From JAJDFU01 sp964595955 (lineage in GTDB: Bacteria; Bacteroidota; Bacteroidia; Chitinophagales; Saprospiraceae), in assembly GCA_964595955.1 (NCBI GenBank), contig CAZQSF010000042.1, positions 1 to 33,283 of the forward strand: 33,283 nucleotides of DNA, given 5' to 3'. Shown one piece after another: positions 7,372 to 16,056 of the stretch (position 1 is its first letter; each line of letters starts with the position of its first letter). The notes beneath the pieces were generated by a model that searched no databases, was not told the origin of the DNA, and worked only from the letters and a program-made list of their open reading frames with translations. The position numbers and the translations under genes were made by a program.

Positions 7372-7821
7372 ATGAAAAAAGCAATGCTCATCGGAATGGC
7401 CCTCTTTTTGGGCCTCACGGCCTGGAGCCAAAGCAGCAAAGAGAATCTTTGGAAAACGCTGGCCAAGATCACCTACAAGAAAGAGTACGACGAACTTATG
7501 GGCTTTGAGGTCGACAAGCCCGTCTTCAGTGAAGCCATCAAGAAACTGGAAGGAAAAACCGTGACGGTCAAGGGGTATATCATCCCCGTGGAAGGCTACA
7601 AGAGCCATACAGAATTCGTCCTGTCGGCCTTCCCGTACAACATGTGTTTCTTCTGCGGCGGAGCCGGTCCGGAAACCGTGATGGACGTTCGTGCCGTCGA
7701 CCCCATCGAGTACACAGCCGATCCCGTCGTGTTGCGGGGCACGCTTCGGCTCAATGCCCAGGACATCAACCAGCTCATGTACGCCCTGGAAAACGCAGAA
7801 CTGACCCGGGAAGCGAATTAG
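7372..7821 (+). CDS. Secreted CxxC protein, DUF3299-like (copy 2)
   Basis: Paralogue of the preceding gene, 149 aa: signal peptide (1-20, AWSQ), then LW.TL..I.Y.KEYDELMGFEVDKPVFS, EGKTVTVKGYIIPVEG, and NMCFFCGGAGPE with Cys92 and Cys95. The two copies align over their whole length with the CFFCGxAGPE block conserved, showing a local tandem duplication that has diverged considerably. The 14-bp gap indicates co-transcription with copy 1 and probably with the ABC pair. It converges on a minus-strand membrane gene 29 bp downstream with no evident terminator. Biochemical role unknown; a metal-binding or thiol role is inferred from the conserved CxxC. Confidence 0.8.
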   Translation: MKKAMLIGMALFLGLTAWSQSSKENLWKTLAKITYKKEYDELMGFEVDKPVFSEAIKKLEGKTVTVKGYIIPVEGYKSHTEFVLSAFPYNMCFFCGGAGPETVMDVRAVDPIEYTADPVVLRGTLRLNAQDINQLMYALENAELTREAN

Positions 7822-7850
7822 CCTGCTTTGCGGCTCCCTCTGGCTTTCGC

Positions 7851-8375
7851 TCAGCGCTGGCTTCGGTAAGGGCTTCCGAATAGGCGGCCCGCTCCCCAGT
7901 ACAGCAGTATGAGCAATCCGGCAAAGACCAGCATTACGTACTGAACAGGCATATAGGTGAAGGCGATGAAGCGCATGCGATCGGCAATCCACATGAGCAC
8001 GAGGGCTGCCAGAATCATCGCTATCAATCCGCTCAGGCGATGAAACCCCGGCACGAAGTCCAGGTCGACCTGACGCTTGACCACGGGAAGCGTTACGAGC
8101 ATGGTGGCGATGGGCAAGACCTGGGTGTACAGGTCGGTCTGGAGAATACTCCGGTTCTCAAACAGGAAAAGATACGCCAGGAGGGTAAGCGCGAACAGCC
8201 CCGGTACGCAAGCGGCGTAAATGATGAAGGCGAAAAAGTAATTCCAGGGGCTGTACATGGCTTCATCTCCCGCCAGCCGGCCGATCAGCCAGGCCAGTAC
8301 GGGCAGGGCTGCGAAAACCCCAATCATCCAGGCCGGATGGGCGGCGAGCGCGTCGAAGAGGTCTTGAAGGGTCAT
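7851..8375 (-). CDS. Multi-pass membrane protein of unknown function
   Basis: Protein of 174 aa with about five hydrophobic segments (roughly 15-35, 48-75, 84-105, 122-142, 147-165) and little outside the membrane. A recognisable block SPWNYFFAFIIYAACVPGLF sits at the second helix. I do not recognise a named family; similar small membrane proteins of unknown role occur in Bacteroidota. The ATG at 8375 is chosen because the longer open frame upstream is a basic, non-membrane leader crossing a likely promoter (a near-consensus TATTTTCG at the complement of 8398-8405). It is monocistronic as far as the window shows. Confidence 0.7.
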   Translation of the reverse strand: MTLQDLFDALAAHPAWMIGVFAALPVLAWLIGRLAGDEAMYSPWNYFFAFIIYAACVPGLFALTLLAYLFLFENRSILQTDLYTQVLPIATMLVTLPVVKRQVDLDFVPGFHRLSGLIAMILAALVLMWIADRMRFIAFTYMPVQYVMLVFAGLLILLYWGAGRLFGSPYRSQR

Positions 8376-8611
8376 AGGTCGGTTTCGTTCCGCAATGCGA
8401 AAATACACAACGGCCCGGATTTCACACCAAACTCCCTGCGGTCGGGGCAGCGCTTTTTGCCCCCTGGCTTTCCCTGCCCTCAGTACTCGCGAATGAGACG
8501 GCCTGAAATCGATTGCCGGTGTGGAGGCGAAGCTGTCTTTTTGGCCAAGTATTTGATAGCCAGTCACTTGAAGTAAAAGCTTTTATCTGCCTTTCCCGCT
8601 GGTCAACTGCC

Positions 8612-8619
8612 TATCTTTG
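8612..8619 (+). promoter_or_regulatory. -7 box of the GH3 gene
   Basis: TATCTTTG matches TAnnTTTG exactly, 22 nt before the GH3 ATG, implying a leader of about 15 nt. No TTG is found at the ideal -33 distance. Confidence 0.45.
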
Positions 8620-8641
8620 GCCCGCACTAATTTTTCGTAGT

Positions 8642-10363
8642 ATGATTCAGACGAAATGGCTGCTGGCAGGATGCTTTCTGGCCTGGATGTACCTGCTTGG
8701 CGCGCAACAAAGCCCGAAGGCCGGGCCTACTGAAGATCCCGTCGAGCGTTGGGTGGACTCTGTTTTTCAAACGCTTAGTCCGAGGCAACAACTGGCCCAG
8801 CTCATTATGATCCGCGCACACTCCAACCTGGGAGCAAGCCACGAACGGCAGGTCGAACGCCTCGTTCGGGAAGCGGGCATAGGCGGATTGTGCTTTTTCC
8901 AGGGCGGGCCGGGCCGGCAGGTCAATCTGGTCAATCGCTATCAGAAAGCAGCTGAAGTGCCGCTTCTGGTTGCCATGGATGCCGAATGGGGCCTGGATAT
9001 GCGTCTCGACAGCACTCTGGCCTTTCCCCGCCACCTCACGCTGGGAGCCGTGCGCGACAACGACCTTGTGTATTACGCCGGTGTGGAAATCGGACGGCAG
9101 CTGCGGGCCGTAGGGGCTCAGGTCAATTTTGCTCCCGTGGCCGACATCAACAACAACCCCGCCAACCCGGTCATTCACACGCGCTCTTTCGGCGAGAATC
9201 GCTACAACGTCACCGCCAAGGCCTACCACTATGCCCTGGGGTTGCGCAGTCAGTCCGTCCTGCCCTGTTTCAAGCATTTTCCCGGCCACGGCGATACCGA
9301 GACGGATTCCCACCGCGAACTGCCGGTGATCGCCCACAGCCGCCGCCGGCTCGACAGCCTGGAGCTCTACCCCTTTCGCGCGCTGGCCGAAGAGCCCCTG
9401 AGCAGCGTAATGGTCGCCCATTTGCAAATCCCGGCGCTGGACTCCGACGAAGGACGCCCCACCACCCTCTCCGCTGCGGTGGTGCGGGATCTGCTTCGCC
9501 AGGGCCTGGGCTTCGAAGGGCTCATCTTTACCGATGCCATGGAAATGGGCGGGGTGACCGGCACGCGTTTTCCGGCCGGGCAGGCGGAAGCCGAAGCCCT
9601 TCGCGCCGGCAACGACATCATTCTGTTGCCGCGCGAGGTGGAACGCACCCTGGATACCCTGCAGCACTGGCTGGACACCGGCCAACTCGATCCGGCCGAC
9701 GTAGCCCGAAAAGTGCGGCGGCTGCTCCGTACCAAACGCCGGCTCGGCCTGCACCGCTTGGAGCCCTTGCCGGCAGCAGGGGTGGCCCGGCGTCTGAACA
9801 GCGAATTTGCCCGGGACCTGAACGAAAGCCTTTTCCAGGCGGCATTGACCCTGGTTCGCGATGAAGGAAGACACCTGCCCATCCGGGATCGAAAGGTGGT
9901 GCATCTGGTTCTGGGCCAAGATGCGGCGCCCGGTCTATCCGGGGAGCTCAGGCAGGAGCATGAGGTAAAAACCCTGTCCGGTCCCCTGCGGCCCTCCCCG
10001 TCGCAAGTTCGAGCCCTGGAAAGAAAGATCCCGTCCGGCAGCCTGGTCGTCGCCAGCCTTCACAACCTCAGTACCTCAGCCGGCCGCCGACACGGCCTGA
10101 GTAAAGACCTGACGAACTGGCTGGAAACGCTTTCCGGGAAGCACCCCCTGGTGGTCGTAGTATTCGGCACCCCCTACAGCCTGGCGCATCTGGATGAATT
10201 GCCCACCCTGCTCTGCGGGTATGAGGACCGGCAGGAAGCCCACCGGGCCGCCGGCAAAGCCCTCACCGGAAAGGTCTCGCTGCGGGGGAGGCTTCCCGTG
10301 ACGGCCTCCCCCCGCGCGGTTTATGGACAGGGAGTCGCCTATCCGAGCCGGGTCGGTCAATAG
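8642..10363 (+). CDS. GH3 beta-N-acetylglucosaminidase-like glycosidase (exported)
   Basis: Protein of 573 aa with a signal sequence (about 1-21). The GH3 N-terminal TIM barrel spans about residues 35-365. It contains KHFPGHGDTETDSH (211-224), the loop with the His-Asp catalytic pair typical of NagZ-type N-acetylglucosaminidases, and IFTDAMEMGG with the probable nucleophile Asp298. It likely removes GlcNAc from muropeptides or chitin-type oligosaccharides in the periplasm. A degenerate C-terminal alpha/beta region (about 430-560) resembles the second GH3 domain. The beta-lactamase-like domain fused to many Bacteroidota GH3 enzymes is absent. LLAGC at residues 7-11 looks like a lipobox but sits too early to be convincing. 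It is followed after 24 bp by a LolC/E-like permease, possibly in one transcript. Confidence 0.88.
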   Translation: MIQTKWLLAGCFLAWMYLLGAQQSPKAGPTEDPVERWVDSVFQTLSPRQQLAQLIMIRAHSNLGASHERQVERLVREAGIGGLCFFQGGPGRQVNLVNRYQKAAEVPLLVAMDAEWGLDMRLDSTLAFPRHLTLGAVRDNDLVYYAGVEIGRQLRAVGAQVNFAPVADINNNPANPVIHTRSFGENRYNVTAKAYHYALGLRSQSVLPCFKHFPGHGDTETDSHRELPVIAHSRRRLDSLELYPFRALAEEPLSSVMVAHLQIPALDSDEGRPTTLSAAVVRDLLRQGLGFEGLIFTDAMEMGGVTGTRFPAGQAEAEALRAGNDIILLPREVERTLDTLQHWLDTGQLDPADVARKVRRLLRTKRRLGLHRLEPLPAAGVARRLNSEFARDLNESLFQAALTLVRDEGRHLPIRDRKVVHLVLGQDAAPGLSGELRQEHEVKTLSGPLRPSPSQVRALERKIPSGSLVVASLHNLSTSAGRRHGLSKDLTNWLETLSGKHPLVVVVFGTPYSLAHLDELPTLLCGYEDRQEAHRAAGKALTGKVSLRGRLPVTASPRAVYGQGVAYPSRVGQ

Positions 10364-10387
10364 GGAATTTTTAAGACCTTTGCGACC

Positions 10388-11605
10388 ATGGATCTATCCC
10401 TGCGGATTGCCCGCCGTTATCTCTTTGCCAAAAAGACCACCAATGCCATCAACATCATTACCGGCATTGCGGTCTTCGGCATTGCTTTGGGCACAGCGGC
10501 GCTCTTGCTTATTCTGGCGGTTTTCAACGGCTTTGAAGGCCTCATCACCCAGATGTTCAGCCACTTCGATCCCGAGTTGCAGGTCACTCCGGGCCGCGGC
10601 AAGGTGTTCGTAGTCGACTCGGCCCAACTCGCCCGGATTCGGGGCCTGGAGGAGGTGGCCGAAGTGTCGCGCACCCTGGAGGAGATAGCCTTTTTCGAAT
10701 ACAAGGACGAGCAGGACTTCGGCACGCTCAAGGGCGTAGACGAGTTCTTCAGCCGGGTCTCCGGGGTGGACACCATGGTCCGGGAAGGGGCCTACCGCCT
10801 GAAAGCAGAGGGCAAGGTGTTTGCCGTGTCCGGCGTGGGCTTGCGCAACCGCCTGGGGCTGAACATCAACGAGCCTTTTACCCCCATGGCGGTCTACATG
10901 GCCAAACGGGAGGAAGTGGGCCCTTTCGGGCAGCCCTTTCGCAAGCGATACCTCTATCCGGCGGGGACCTTCGTCATCCAGCAGGAATACGATCAGAAAT
11001 ACATCCTGGCGCCGCTGGATTTTGCCCAGGAACTCATGGGCTACCGAAATGAGATCAGCGCCCTCGAGATCAAACTCCGGCCCGGCATCGGGGCATCCGG
11101 GGCCAAAGCGGCGATCCGGGAAGTGTTGGGCGATCAGGTCGTGATCAAAGACCGCTACGAGCAGGAAGAGGCCTTTCTCAAGCTCATGAATATGGAAAAG
11201 TGGCTGAGTTATGCCATTGTAAGCCTGATGATGCTCATGGTAGCCTTCAACATGATAGGCGCCCTGTGGATGATCGTGCTCGAAAAGCAACACGACATCG
11301 CCATCCTGAAATCCATGGGCGGCACCGATTCCTTCGTGCGCCGCATTTTTCTCAAGGAAGGGTTATTGCTGACGCTGCTGGGCATTGCCATCGGCTTCGG
11401 GCTGGCGCTGCTGCTGTACGGCGCACAAAAGCAATTCGACCTGCTGCGCATTCCGGGGCAATTCGTTGTGCCGGCCTATCCGGCCAGCTTGCGATGGCTG
11501 GACTTCGCGGTGGTTTTACTGACGGTTTCGGCCATCGGGCTGTTGGCCTCCTGGCCGCCTTCGCGGCGAGCCGGCCGGGTGCCGGCCATTATCCGGGAAG
11601 AGTGA
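10388..11605 (+). CDS. LolC/LolE-family ABC permease
   Basis: Permease of 405 aa with an N-terminal helix (about 20-45), a MacB-like periplasmic domain (about 48-270) and three C-terminal FtsX-type helices (about 278-398). It begins ...LRIARRYLFAKKTTNAINIITGIAVFGIALGTAALLLILAVFNGFE (quoted in part), which is the typical LolC/E start. It probably forms the membrane part of a lipoprotein-releasing complex that extracts lipoproteins from the inner membrane for LolA. No ATPase gene is adjacent, so LolD must be encoded elsewhere or be shared; the ATPase at 4816 is coupled to a different permease. The spacing to the GH3 gene is 24 bp, with a weak -7-like GACCTTTG just before the ATG. Confidence 0.87.
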   Translation: MDLSLRIARRYLFAKKTTNAINIITGIAVFGIALGTAALLLILAVFNGFEGLITQMFSHFDPELQVTPGRGKVFVVDSAQLARIRGLEEVAEVSRTLEEIAFFEYKDEQDFGTLKGVDEFFSRVSGVDTMVREGAYRLKAEGKVFAVSGVGLRNRLGLNINEPFTPMAVYMAKREEVGPFGQPFRKRYLYPAGTFVIQQEYDQKYILAPLDFAQELMGYRNEISALEIKLRPGIGASGAKAAIREVLGDQVVIKDRYEQEEAFLKLMNMEKWLSYAIVSLMMLMVAFNMIGALWMIVLEKQHDIAILKSMGGTDSFVRRIFLKEGLLLTLLGIAIGFGLALLLYGAQKQFDLLRIPGQFVVPAYPASLRWLDFAVVLLTVSAIGLLASWPPSRRAGRVPAIIREE

Positions 11606-11645
11606 TCGGCTTGTTATCTTTACCACTGAACCGGGAGGAATACCT

Positions 11646-12026
11646 ATGGAAGACTGGGAGCTGGATTTTGAGTGGTTGCACGTACGCCATCTGGTTAAGG
11701 ATGCCTTGGGGCGAAGCGAACTGCCCGACCTCAACGCCATTCTCTTTCTGATCGGCATACAGGAACTGGGGCGATGGAAAACGTCCTTCACCAAGGAAGA
11801 AAAGCAGGATCTGATGCATATCGCGGTCTGCAAGTTGCTCAGTTTTCAGGGCTTCTACCGCTTCGTCGGTCGCGATCAGGATGGCTGGCCGCATTGGGAA
11901 CAAGAACGGAAAATACCCGCCGTCGGCGTTAAAGAACAAGAACGCCTGCTCAAGGAAATGAGCATCTTGTATTTTCGCAACTGGCAAGGAGAAAGCTCAT
12001 CAAATCATCAAAACGAGGAAGAATAA
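11646..12026 (+). CDS. Conserved small cytoplasmic protein of unknown function
   Basis: Protein of 126 aa with no signal peptide or membrane segment. It contains LPDLNAILFLIGIQELG (26-42), FTKEEKQDLMHIAVCKLL, and DQDGWPHWEQ with an acidic/hydrophilic tail. The sequence looks like a well-conserved helical Bacteroidota protein, but I know no function for it. It follows the permease by 40 bp, has a near-consensus -7 box (TATCTTTA near 11614) and its TAA overlaps the next gene's ATG by one base (TAATG), so it is translationally linked to the cyclophilin downstream. Confidence 0.8.
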   Translation: MEDWELDFEWLHVRHLVKDALGRSELPDLNAILFLIGIQELGRWKTSFTKEEKQDLMHIAVCKLLSFQGFYRFVGRDQDGWPHWEQERKIPAVGVKEQERLLKEMSILYFRNWQGESSSNHQNEEE

Positions 12027-12664
12027 TGAAGCGGCTATTCGTTGGGATTCTAGGGTTCGCATTGTGGGGCTGTGCAACTGACGCCCGAAAGGAGGTGGTC
12101 ATTGAAACGGAATTCGGCGACATCCGCATCGAGCTGTTCGACGACACACCCATCCACCGCGACAATTTCGTCAAGCTGATCGAAGAAGATTACTACGACA
12201 GCCTGCTCTTTCACCGGGTGGTGCCCGATTTCGTCATTCAGGGCGGGGATCCGGATTCCAGAGAGGCCGGCCCGGACCAGGTGCTGGGCATGGGCGGTCC
12301 GGGCTATACGCTCGAACCCGAAATCAAGCACCGGCACTTCCGGGGGGCTGTGGCAGCTGCCCGACGGGGTGACAATGTAAACCCCAAGCAGGAGTCCTCC
12401 GGCTCGCAGTTTTACATCGTGCAGGGGCGGCCGCTCGACGAGCCCCTCCTGCGACAGATCGAACAGCAATTCGGGATCACCTACACCCCTGAGGAGATAC
12501 AACGCTACCTGAGCGAAGGCGGTGCGCCTTTCCTGGACGGAGGCTATACGGTTTTCGGCCAGGTGGTGGAAGGTATGGAGGTCATAGAACAGATCACCCG
12601 CCAGCCCATGGGGCCCAATAATCGCCCGCTGCAAAACATAAGTATGAGGATCCGGCTCGACTAA
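12026..12664 (+). CDS. Lipoprotein peptidyl-prolyl isomerase (cyclophilin)
   Basis: Protein of 212 aa. The lipobox ALWGC puts the acylated cysteine at residue 16. One cyclophilin domain (about 25-210) carries the core YDSLLFHRVVPDFVIQGGDP and SSGSQFYIVQG motifs, including the FHR arginine and QGGDP/GSQF active-site loops. It should catalyse cis-trans isomerisation of X-Pro bonds in the periplasm, aiding folding of exported and outer-membrane proteins. Long bacterial loops (LRQIEQQFGITYTPEEIQRYL) follow the active site. It overlaps the preceding gene by one base and is followed by a second, related cyclophilin, so the pair arose by duplication. Confidence 0.92.
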   Translation: MKRLFVGILGFALWGCATDARKEVVIETEFGDIRIELFDDTPIHRDNFVKLIEEDYYDSLLFHRVVPDFVIQGGDPDSREAGPDQVLGMGGPGYTLEPEIKHRHFRGAVAAARRGDNVNPKQESSGSQFYIVQGRPLDEPLLRQIEQQFGITYTPEEIQRYLSEGGAPFLDGGYTVFGQVVEGMEVIEQITRQPMGPNNRPLQNISMRIRLD

Positions 12665-12715
12665 ATTCGATCGTCCCAAATGAGGAAAGCCGGGTACGGC
12701 CAGAAAAAAAGCGAA

Positions 12716-13603
12716 ATGAAAATTCCATTTTTTGCCCTGCTAGGGGGGCTCGTTCTGTTGGGGACTTCCTGTGCACGCCCCACCGCCGATTTTGCCGTTT
12801 CGGGTGAGCGTCAGGCTCCCGCTACCCTGCAGTTCAACAACGAATCCCAAAATGCCGAAAGCTACCTTTGGGATTTCGGCGACGGAAAAACCTCCACCGA
12901 GGCGAATCCGGAACACCGATATGTGTATTCCGGGAATTTCCGGGTGCGCCTTCAGGCGCAAAAAGGGAAGAAGGCGGATGAAATCGAAAAGAATATCCTC
13001 GTGGAAAGCCCCGAAGTTTGTCTCGTGGAGATCACGACCCCGTATGGCATTATGATCGCTGAGCTGTACGACAAGACCCCTATCCATCGCGATAATTTCG
13101 TCAAGCTGGTCGAACGGAATTACTACGACAGCCTCTTGTTTCATCGCGTGATCAACGGATTCATGATCCAGGGCGGTGACCCGGATTCGAAAAATGCACC
13201 CGCCGGCAAGCAACTGGGATCCGGCGGTCCGGGCTATACCCTGACGGCCGAGTTCGACGACCGCTTTGCACACGTAAAGGGAGCACTGGCGGCGGCCCGC
13301 CGCGGCGGGCCGTCCAATTCGGCCAAGCGATCCAGTGGATCTCAGTTCTACATCGTACAGGGCCAACCGGTCACCGAAGAACAGCTCACTCAGTTTGAAT
13401 ACGACAAGTACATTCGCTATACCGAGGAGACGAAAAAGCAATACCTGGAACTCGGCGGGACCCCTTTCCTAGACAAGGAATACACTGTGTTTGGACGGGT
13501 CATCGAAGGCCTGGAAGTGATCGATAAAATTGCAGGGGTAGCTACAGACCGGTACGATCGCCCCAAAAAAGATGTGTGGATGAGCATCCGGTTAATCAAA
13601 TAG
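12716..13603 (+). CDS. Lipoprotein with PKD domain fused to a cyclophilin
   Basis: Protein of 295 aa. Signal sequence ending LLGTSC (probable lipid-modified Cys19), then a PKD fold (about 24-95; SYLWDFGDGKTSTEANPEHRY is the classic WDFGDG...H.Y block), then a cyclophilin domain (about 102-295) with YDSLLFHRVINGFMIQGGDP and SSGSQFYIVQG. The cyclophilin half is clearly paralogous to the gene 52 bp upstream, sharing the same insert after the active site. PKD domains are usually extracellular binding modules, so this fusion may tether the isomerase to a polysaccharide or protein partner at the cell surface or in the periplasm. ATG 12716 is chosen over an upstream in-frame start at 12680 because it directly begins the signal peptide. 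Confidence 0.9.
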   Translation: MKIPFFALLGGLVLLGTSCARPTADFAVSGERQAPATLQFNNESQNAESYLWDFGDGKTSTEANPEHRYVYSGNFRVRLQAQKGKKADEIEKNILVESPEVCLVEITTPYGIMIAELYDKTPIHRDNFVKLVERNYYDSLLFHRVINGFMIQGGDPDSKNAPAGKQLGSGGPGYTLTAEFDDRFAHVKGALAAARRGGPSNSAKRSSGSQFYIVQGQPVTEEQLTQFEYDKYIRYTEETKKQYLELGGTPFLDKEYTVFGRVIEGLEVIDKIAGVATDRYDRPKKDVWMSIRLIK

Positions 13604-13672
13604 TTCTGCTAGGCGCATTCGTCCCAATCGCAGAGGCAAAGCACCTGTGCGAACAACACCTTTAAATCCAAT

Positions 13673-14452
13673 ATGAGACCTGAAAACCACATCCTGGGCA
13701 TCGACGTAGGAGGCACCGGCATAAAGGGCGCCCCGGTAGACGTTGTCGAAGGGCGCCTGCTCACCGAGCGATACAAGGTGCTCACCCCCCAACCTCCGAC
13801 GCCGGAAGCAGTGGCGGACACCCTCACCGAACTCGTCGATCACTTCGAATGGGAGGGCCCTATCGGCCTGGGGTTTCCCGCCATTATAAAAAACGGAGTC
13901 GCTCTTTCCGCAGCCAATATCGATCGCTCCTGGATCGGCCAGAATGTCGAAACGCTCTTTTCCCGCGCCACCGGCGGTCTTCCGGTTAAAGCCATTAACG
14001 ATGCCGACGCAGCCGGGATCGCCGAGATCTATTTCGGGGAAGGCTCGGAAAAGGACGGGACGGTCATTCTCATTACCATCGGCTCGGGTCTGGGTTCTGC
14101 CCTGTTCACCGACGGACACCTGGTACCCAATACGGAGTTCGGGCATATTTTCCTGGAAGGACAGGTTGCGGAGCACTACGCTTCCAACCGAACCCGGGAA
14201 AAGGAAAAGCTGAGCTGGTCGGCCTGGGGGCAGCGCTTTAACACCTACCTCCAACATCTGCACCGCATCCTTTCCCCCGATCTCGTGATTCTGGGGGGCG
14301 GAGCCAGCAAGGCCTTTCAGGAGTTTTCCAAACACCTGGAGGTTCCCGTTCGAGTCCGCCCGGCTCGCCACCTCAATGGAGCGGGTACCATAGGAGCGGC
14401 CTGCCACGCCTATTGGACCATGCAAAAGAAACAACCACCGGCGGTGCGGTAA
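13673..14452 (+). CDS. ppgK: Polyphosphate glucokinase (ROK family)
   Basis: Protein of 259 aa that should phosphorylate glucose using polyphosphate (and possibly ATP). The phosphate-binding motif LGIDVGGTGIKGAPVD spans 8-23, the substrate/catalytic block AINDADAAGIAE spans 107-118, and ITIGSGLGSAL and NTEFGHIF follow at 134-143 and 153-160. It lacks the CxCGxxGC zinc site of typical ROK kinases and has the EKEKLSWSAWGQRFNTYL segment; both features are typical of PPGK enzymes. It is separated from the cyclophilin by 69 bp and converges on the TPR gene. Specificity for polyphosphate rather than ATP is inferred from subfamily features. Confidence 0.88.
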   Translation: MRPENHILGIDVGGTGIKGAPVDVVEGRLLTERYKVLTPQPPTPEAVADTLTELVDHFEWEGPIGLGFPAIIKNGVALSAANIDRSWIGQNVETLFSRATGGLPVKAINDADAAGIAEIYFGEGSEKDGTVILITIGSGLGSALFTDGHLVPNTEFGHIFLEGQVAEHYASNRTREKEKLSWSAWGQRFNTYLQHLHRILSPDLVILGGGASKAFQEFSKHLEVPVRVRPARHLNGAGTIGAACHAYWTMQKKQPPAVR

Positions 14453-14481
14453 GAGATTTCGAAATCAACGATTTGCTGCTA

Positions 14482-15888
14482 TTATTCGCTCAGATGAGCG
14501 GAAATGACGGACAAGACGTCGTCGTCGCTGCGAAGGCGAGGAGAGAGGTCGAACAGATAGTGATGCATGTCGAAATCCTCCAGCAGAGCCTCACCCAACC
14601 AATAACGGGCTTCCTTCCGGCGGCCGCTTCCGATCAGGCAGGCTACCTTGCAGTAGAGCAGTTCGGAGCCCGTGGTGTATTCCTCGGCTTCCTCCAGAAG
14701 GGCCAGGGCCTCCTCGGCCTTCGATTGCTCCAGCAGCAGGATGGCGAAGGTCACCCAATAGCTGGCTTCGGACATGGCTTGCGTGATGGCCAGGCGAATG
14801 TAGGTTTCGGCCTCATCCCAATAGCCCTGCATTTTGCAGGCATGGGAAAGGGCCGCGTAGTATTCGTCCTGCTTGTTCTCGATGGTGATGGCCTTCTTGT
14901 AAAAGCGCATGGCCTGCTTCCATTTGCCTTCCAGCGCAAAGCTATTGCCCAGCTGAAAAAGGACCTCATCGTCCATGGGGTCCAGACGAAGGGCTTCCTG
15001 AAAGAAGGTGCGGGCCATTTGGTTTTGGTCCAGGGCCTGATAACATTGACCCATCTGGAAAAACAACTCGCTGTCCGCCTCGAATTGCTCCAGGATTTCC
15101 TTGTAGATCTCCAGGGCGCGGTGAAACTCCCTCACCTCAAAGCACAGATTGGCGCACTCCCGGTAGCCTTCTTCGAACTGCGGAGCGCTCAGGAAAGAAT
15201 ACTCGTAGGCCTCGATGGCGTTTCGGTAATTGCCGAGGTAGGCATGGGAATGGCCCACGTAATACCAGGCCATATGGAGGTAGGCATTCGCATCCAGGGC
15301 GCTCTCCAGTAGAGGCAGCGCGGATTCGTAGCTTCGCGTGGCCTCAGTACTCAGCCAAAAACGCTCCAGCGCTTCGGGATGTGTGGGCTCCGCTTCCAGC
15401 GCGGCATACAGCACGTAATACATGGCCTCGAACTGCCCCTGGCACTCGTAGACCAAGGATTCGGCCAGCAGGATATCCACCAGATCCTCCGAGGAAGCCT
15501 GCAGCTTAAGCTGCCCGATGCGCTCTAAGGCCTGTTCGTACTCGCCCTGGTAGGCCAGCAACTCTATCCGAAGCAGGGTGATCTCGGTTTCGAAGGGCGC
15601 GTACAGTTCTGCCTGATCCAAAGCTTCCAGGGCTTCCTGGTCTTGCTGCAGATCGATGAGCAACTGAGCTTTCTTGGTGTAGAAATCGGCCGAAAAACCG
15701 TAGTGGACTAAGGCGTGATCGATGACGTCGAGGGCTTGGTCGAGCTGGTTTTCGCGTTCGTAGTAGGAGATAAGACGGTGAAAAGAACGCTCTTCCAGAA
15801 AGGCCACCTCTCCTCGTTGTTTCATCGTTTCGTATTCCGCCAGCAAATACTCAAGGTCTCTGTTGGCGTCGAGGTTTTCTGGATGCAT
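14482..15888 (-). CDS. Tetratricopeptide repeat protein
   Basis: Cytoplasmic protein of 468 aa made almost entirely of TPR helices (about ten units), for example ALDVIDHALVHYG, AIEAYEYSFLSAP, ALEIYKEILEQFEAD, and ARTFFQEALRLDPMDDEVLFQLG. No enzymatic domain or signal peptide is visible. TPR arrays are protein-protein interaction scaffolds; the partner is unknown. The ATG at 15888 (MHPENLD) is preferred over an in-frame start 27 codons upstream, since the extension is basic and outside the repeat pattern. Convergent with ppgK; only 29 bp separate the stops, with a short perfect palindrome (GATTTCGAAATC, 14455-14466) between them. Confidence 0.88.
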   Translation of the reverse strand: MHPENLDANRDLEYLLAEYETMKQRGEVAFLEERSFHRLISYYERENQLDQALDVIDHALVHYGFSADFYTKKAQLLIDLQQDQEALEALDQAELYAPFETEITLLRIELLAYQGEYEQALERIGQLKLQASSEDLVDILLAESLVYECQGQFEAMYYVLYAALEAEPTHPEALERFWLSTEATRSYESALPLLESALDANAYLHMAWYYVGHSHAYLGNYRNAIEAYEYSFLSAPQFEEGYRECANLCFEVREFHRALEIYKEILEQFEADSELFFQMGQCYQALDQNQMARTFFQEALRLDPMDDEVLFQLGNSFALEGKWKQAMRFYKKAITIENKQDEYYAALSHACKMQGYWDEAETYIRLAITQAMSEASYWVTFAILLLEQSKAEEALALLEEAEEYTTGSELLYCKVACLIGSGRRKEARYWLGEALLEDFDMHHYLFDLSPRLRSDDDVLSVISAHLSE

Positions 15889-16056
15889 ACACTGCTTATT
15901 TAAGCGGCTTGCTTGTCCAATATACAACAAAAGCCGGCTTTTCATCCGCCATTGCTGCCAATTCCCCATTTTTCACATTCAGTTAACCCGCCATAACATT
16001 CGGGCCGGCAAACGAGCACCCCGGCCGGGATGCTGAGTTTAGGGAAAAGGAAATAC

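Noticed and set aside
8627..9919. A 430-codon minus frame opposite the GH3 gene
   Set aside because: Antisense to a gene with full GH3 motifs, and low-complexity translation.
14455..14466. GATTTCGAAATC palindrome between ppgK and the TPR gene as a terminator
   Set aside because: A 12-bp perfect palindrome with no loop or T-tract; too weak to call.
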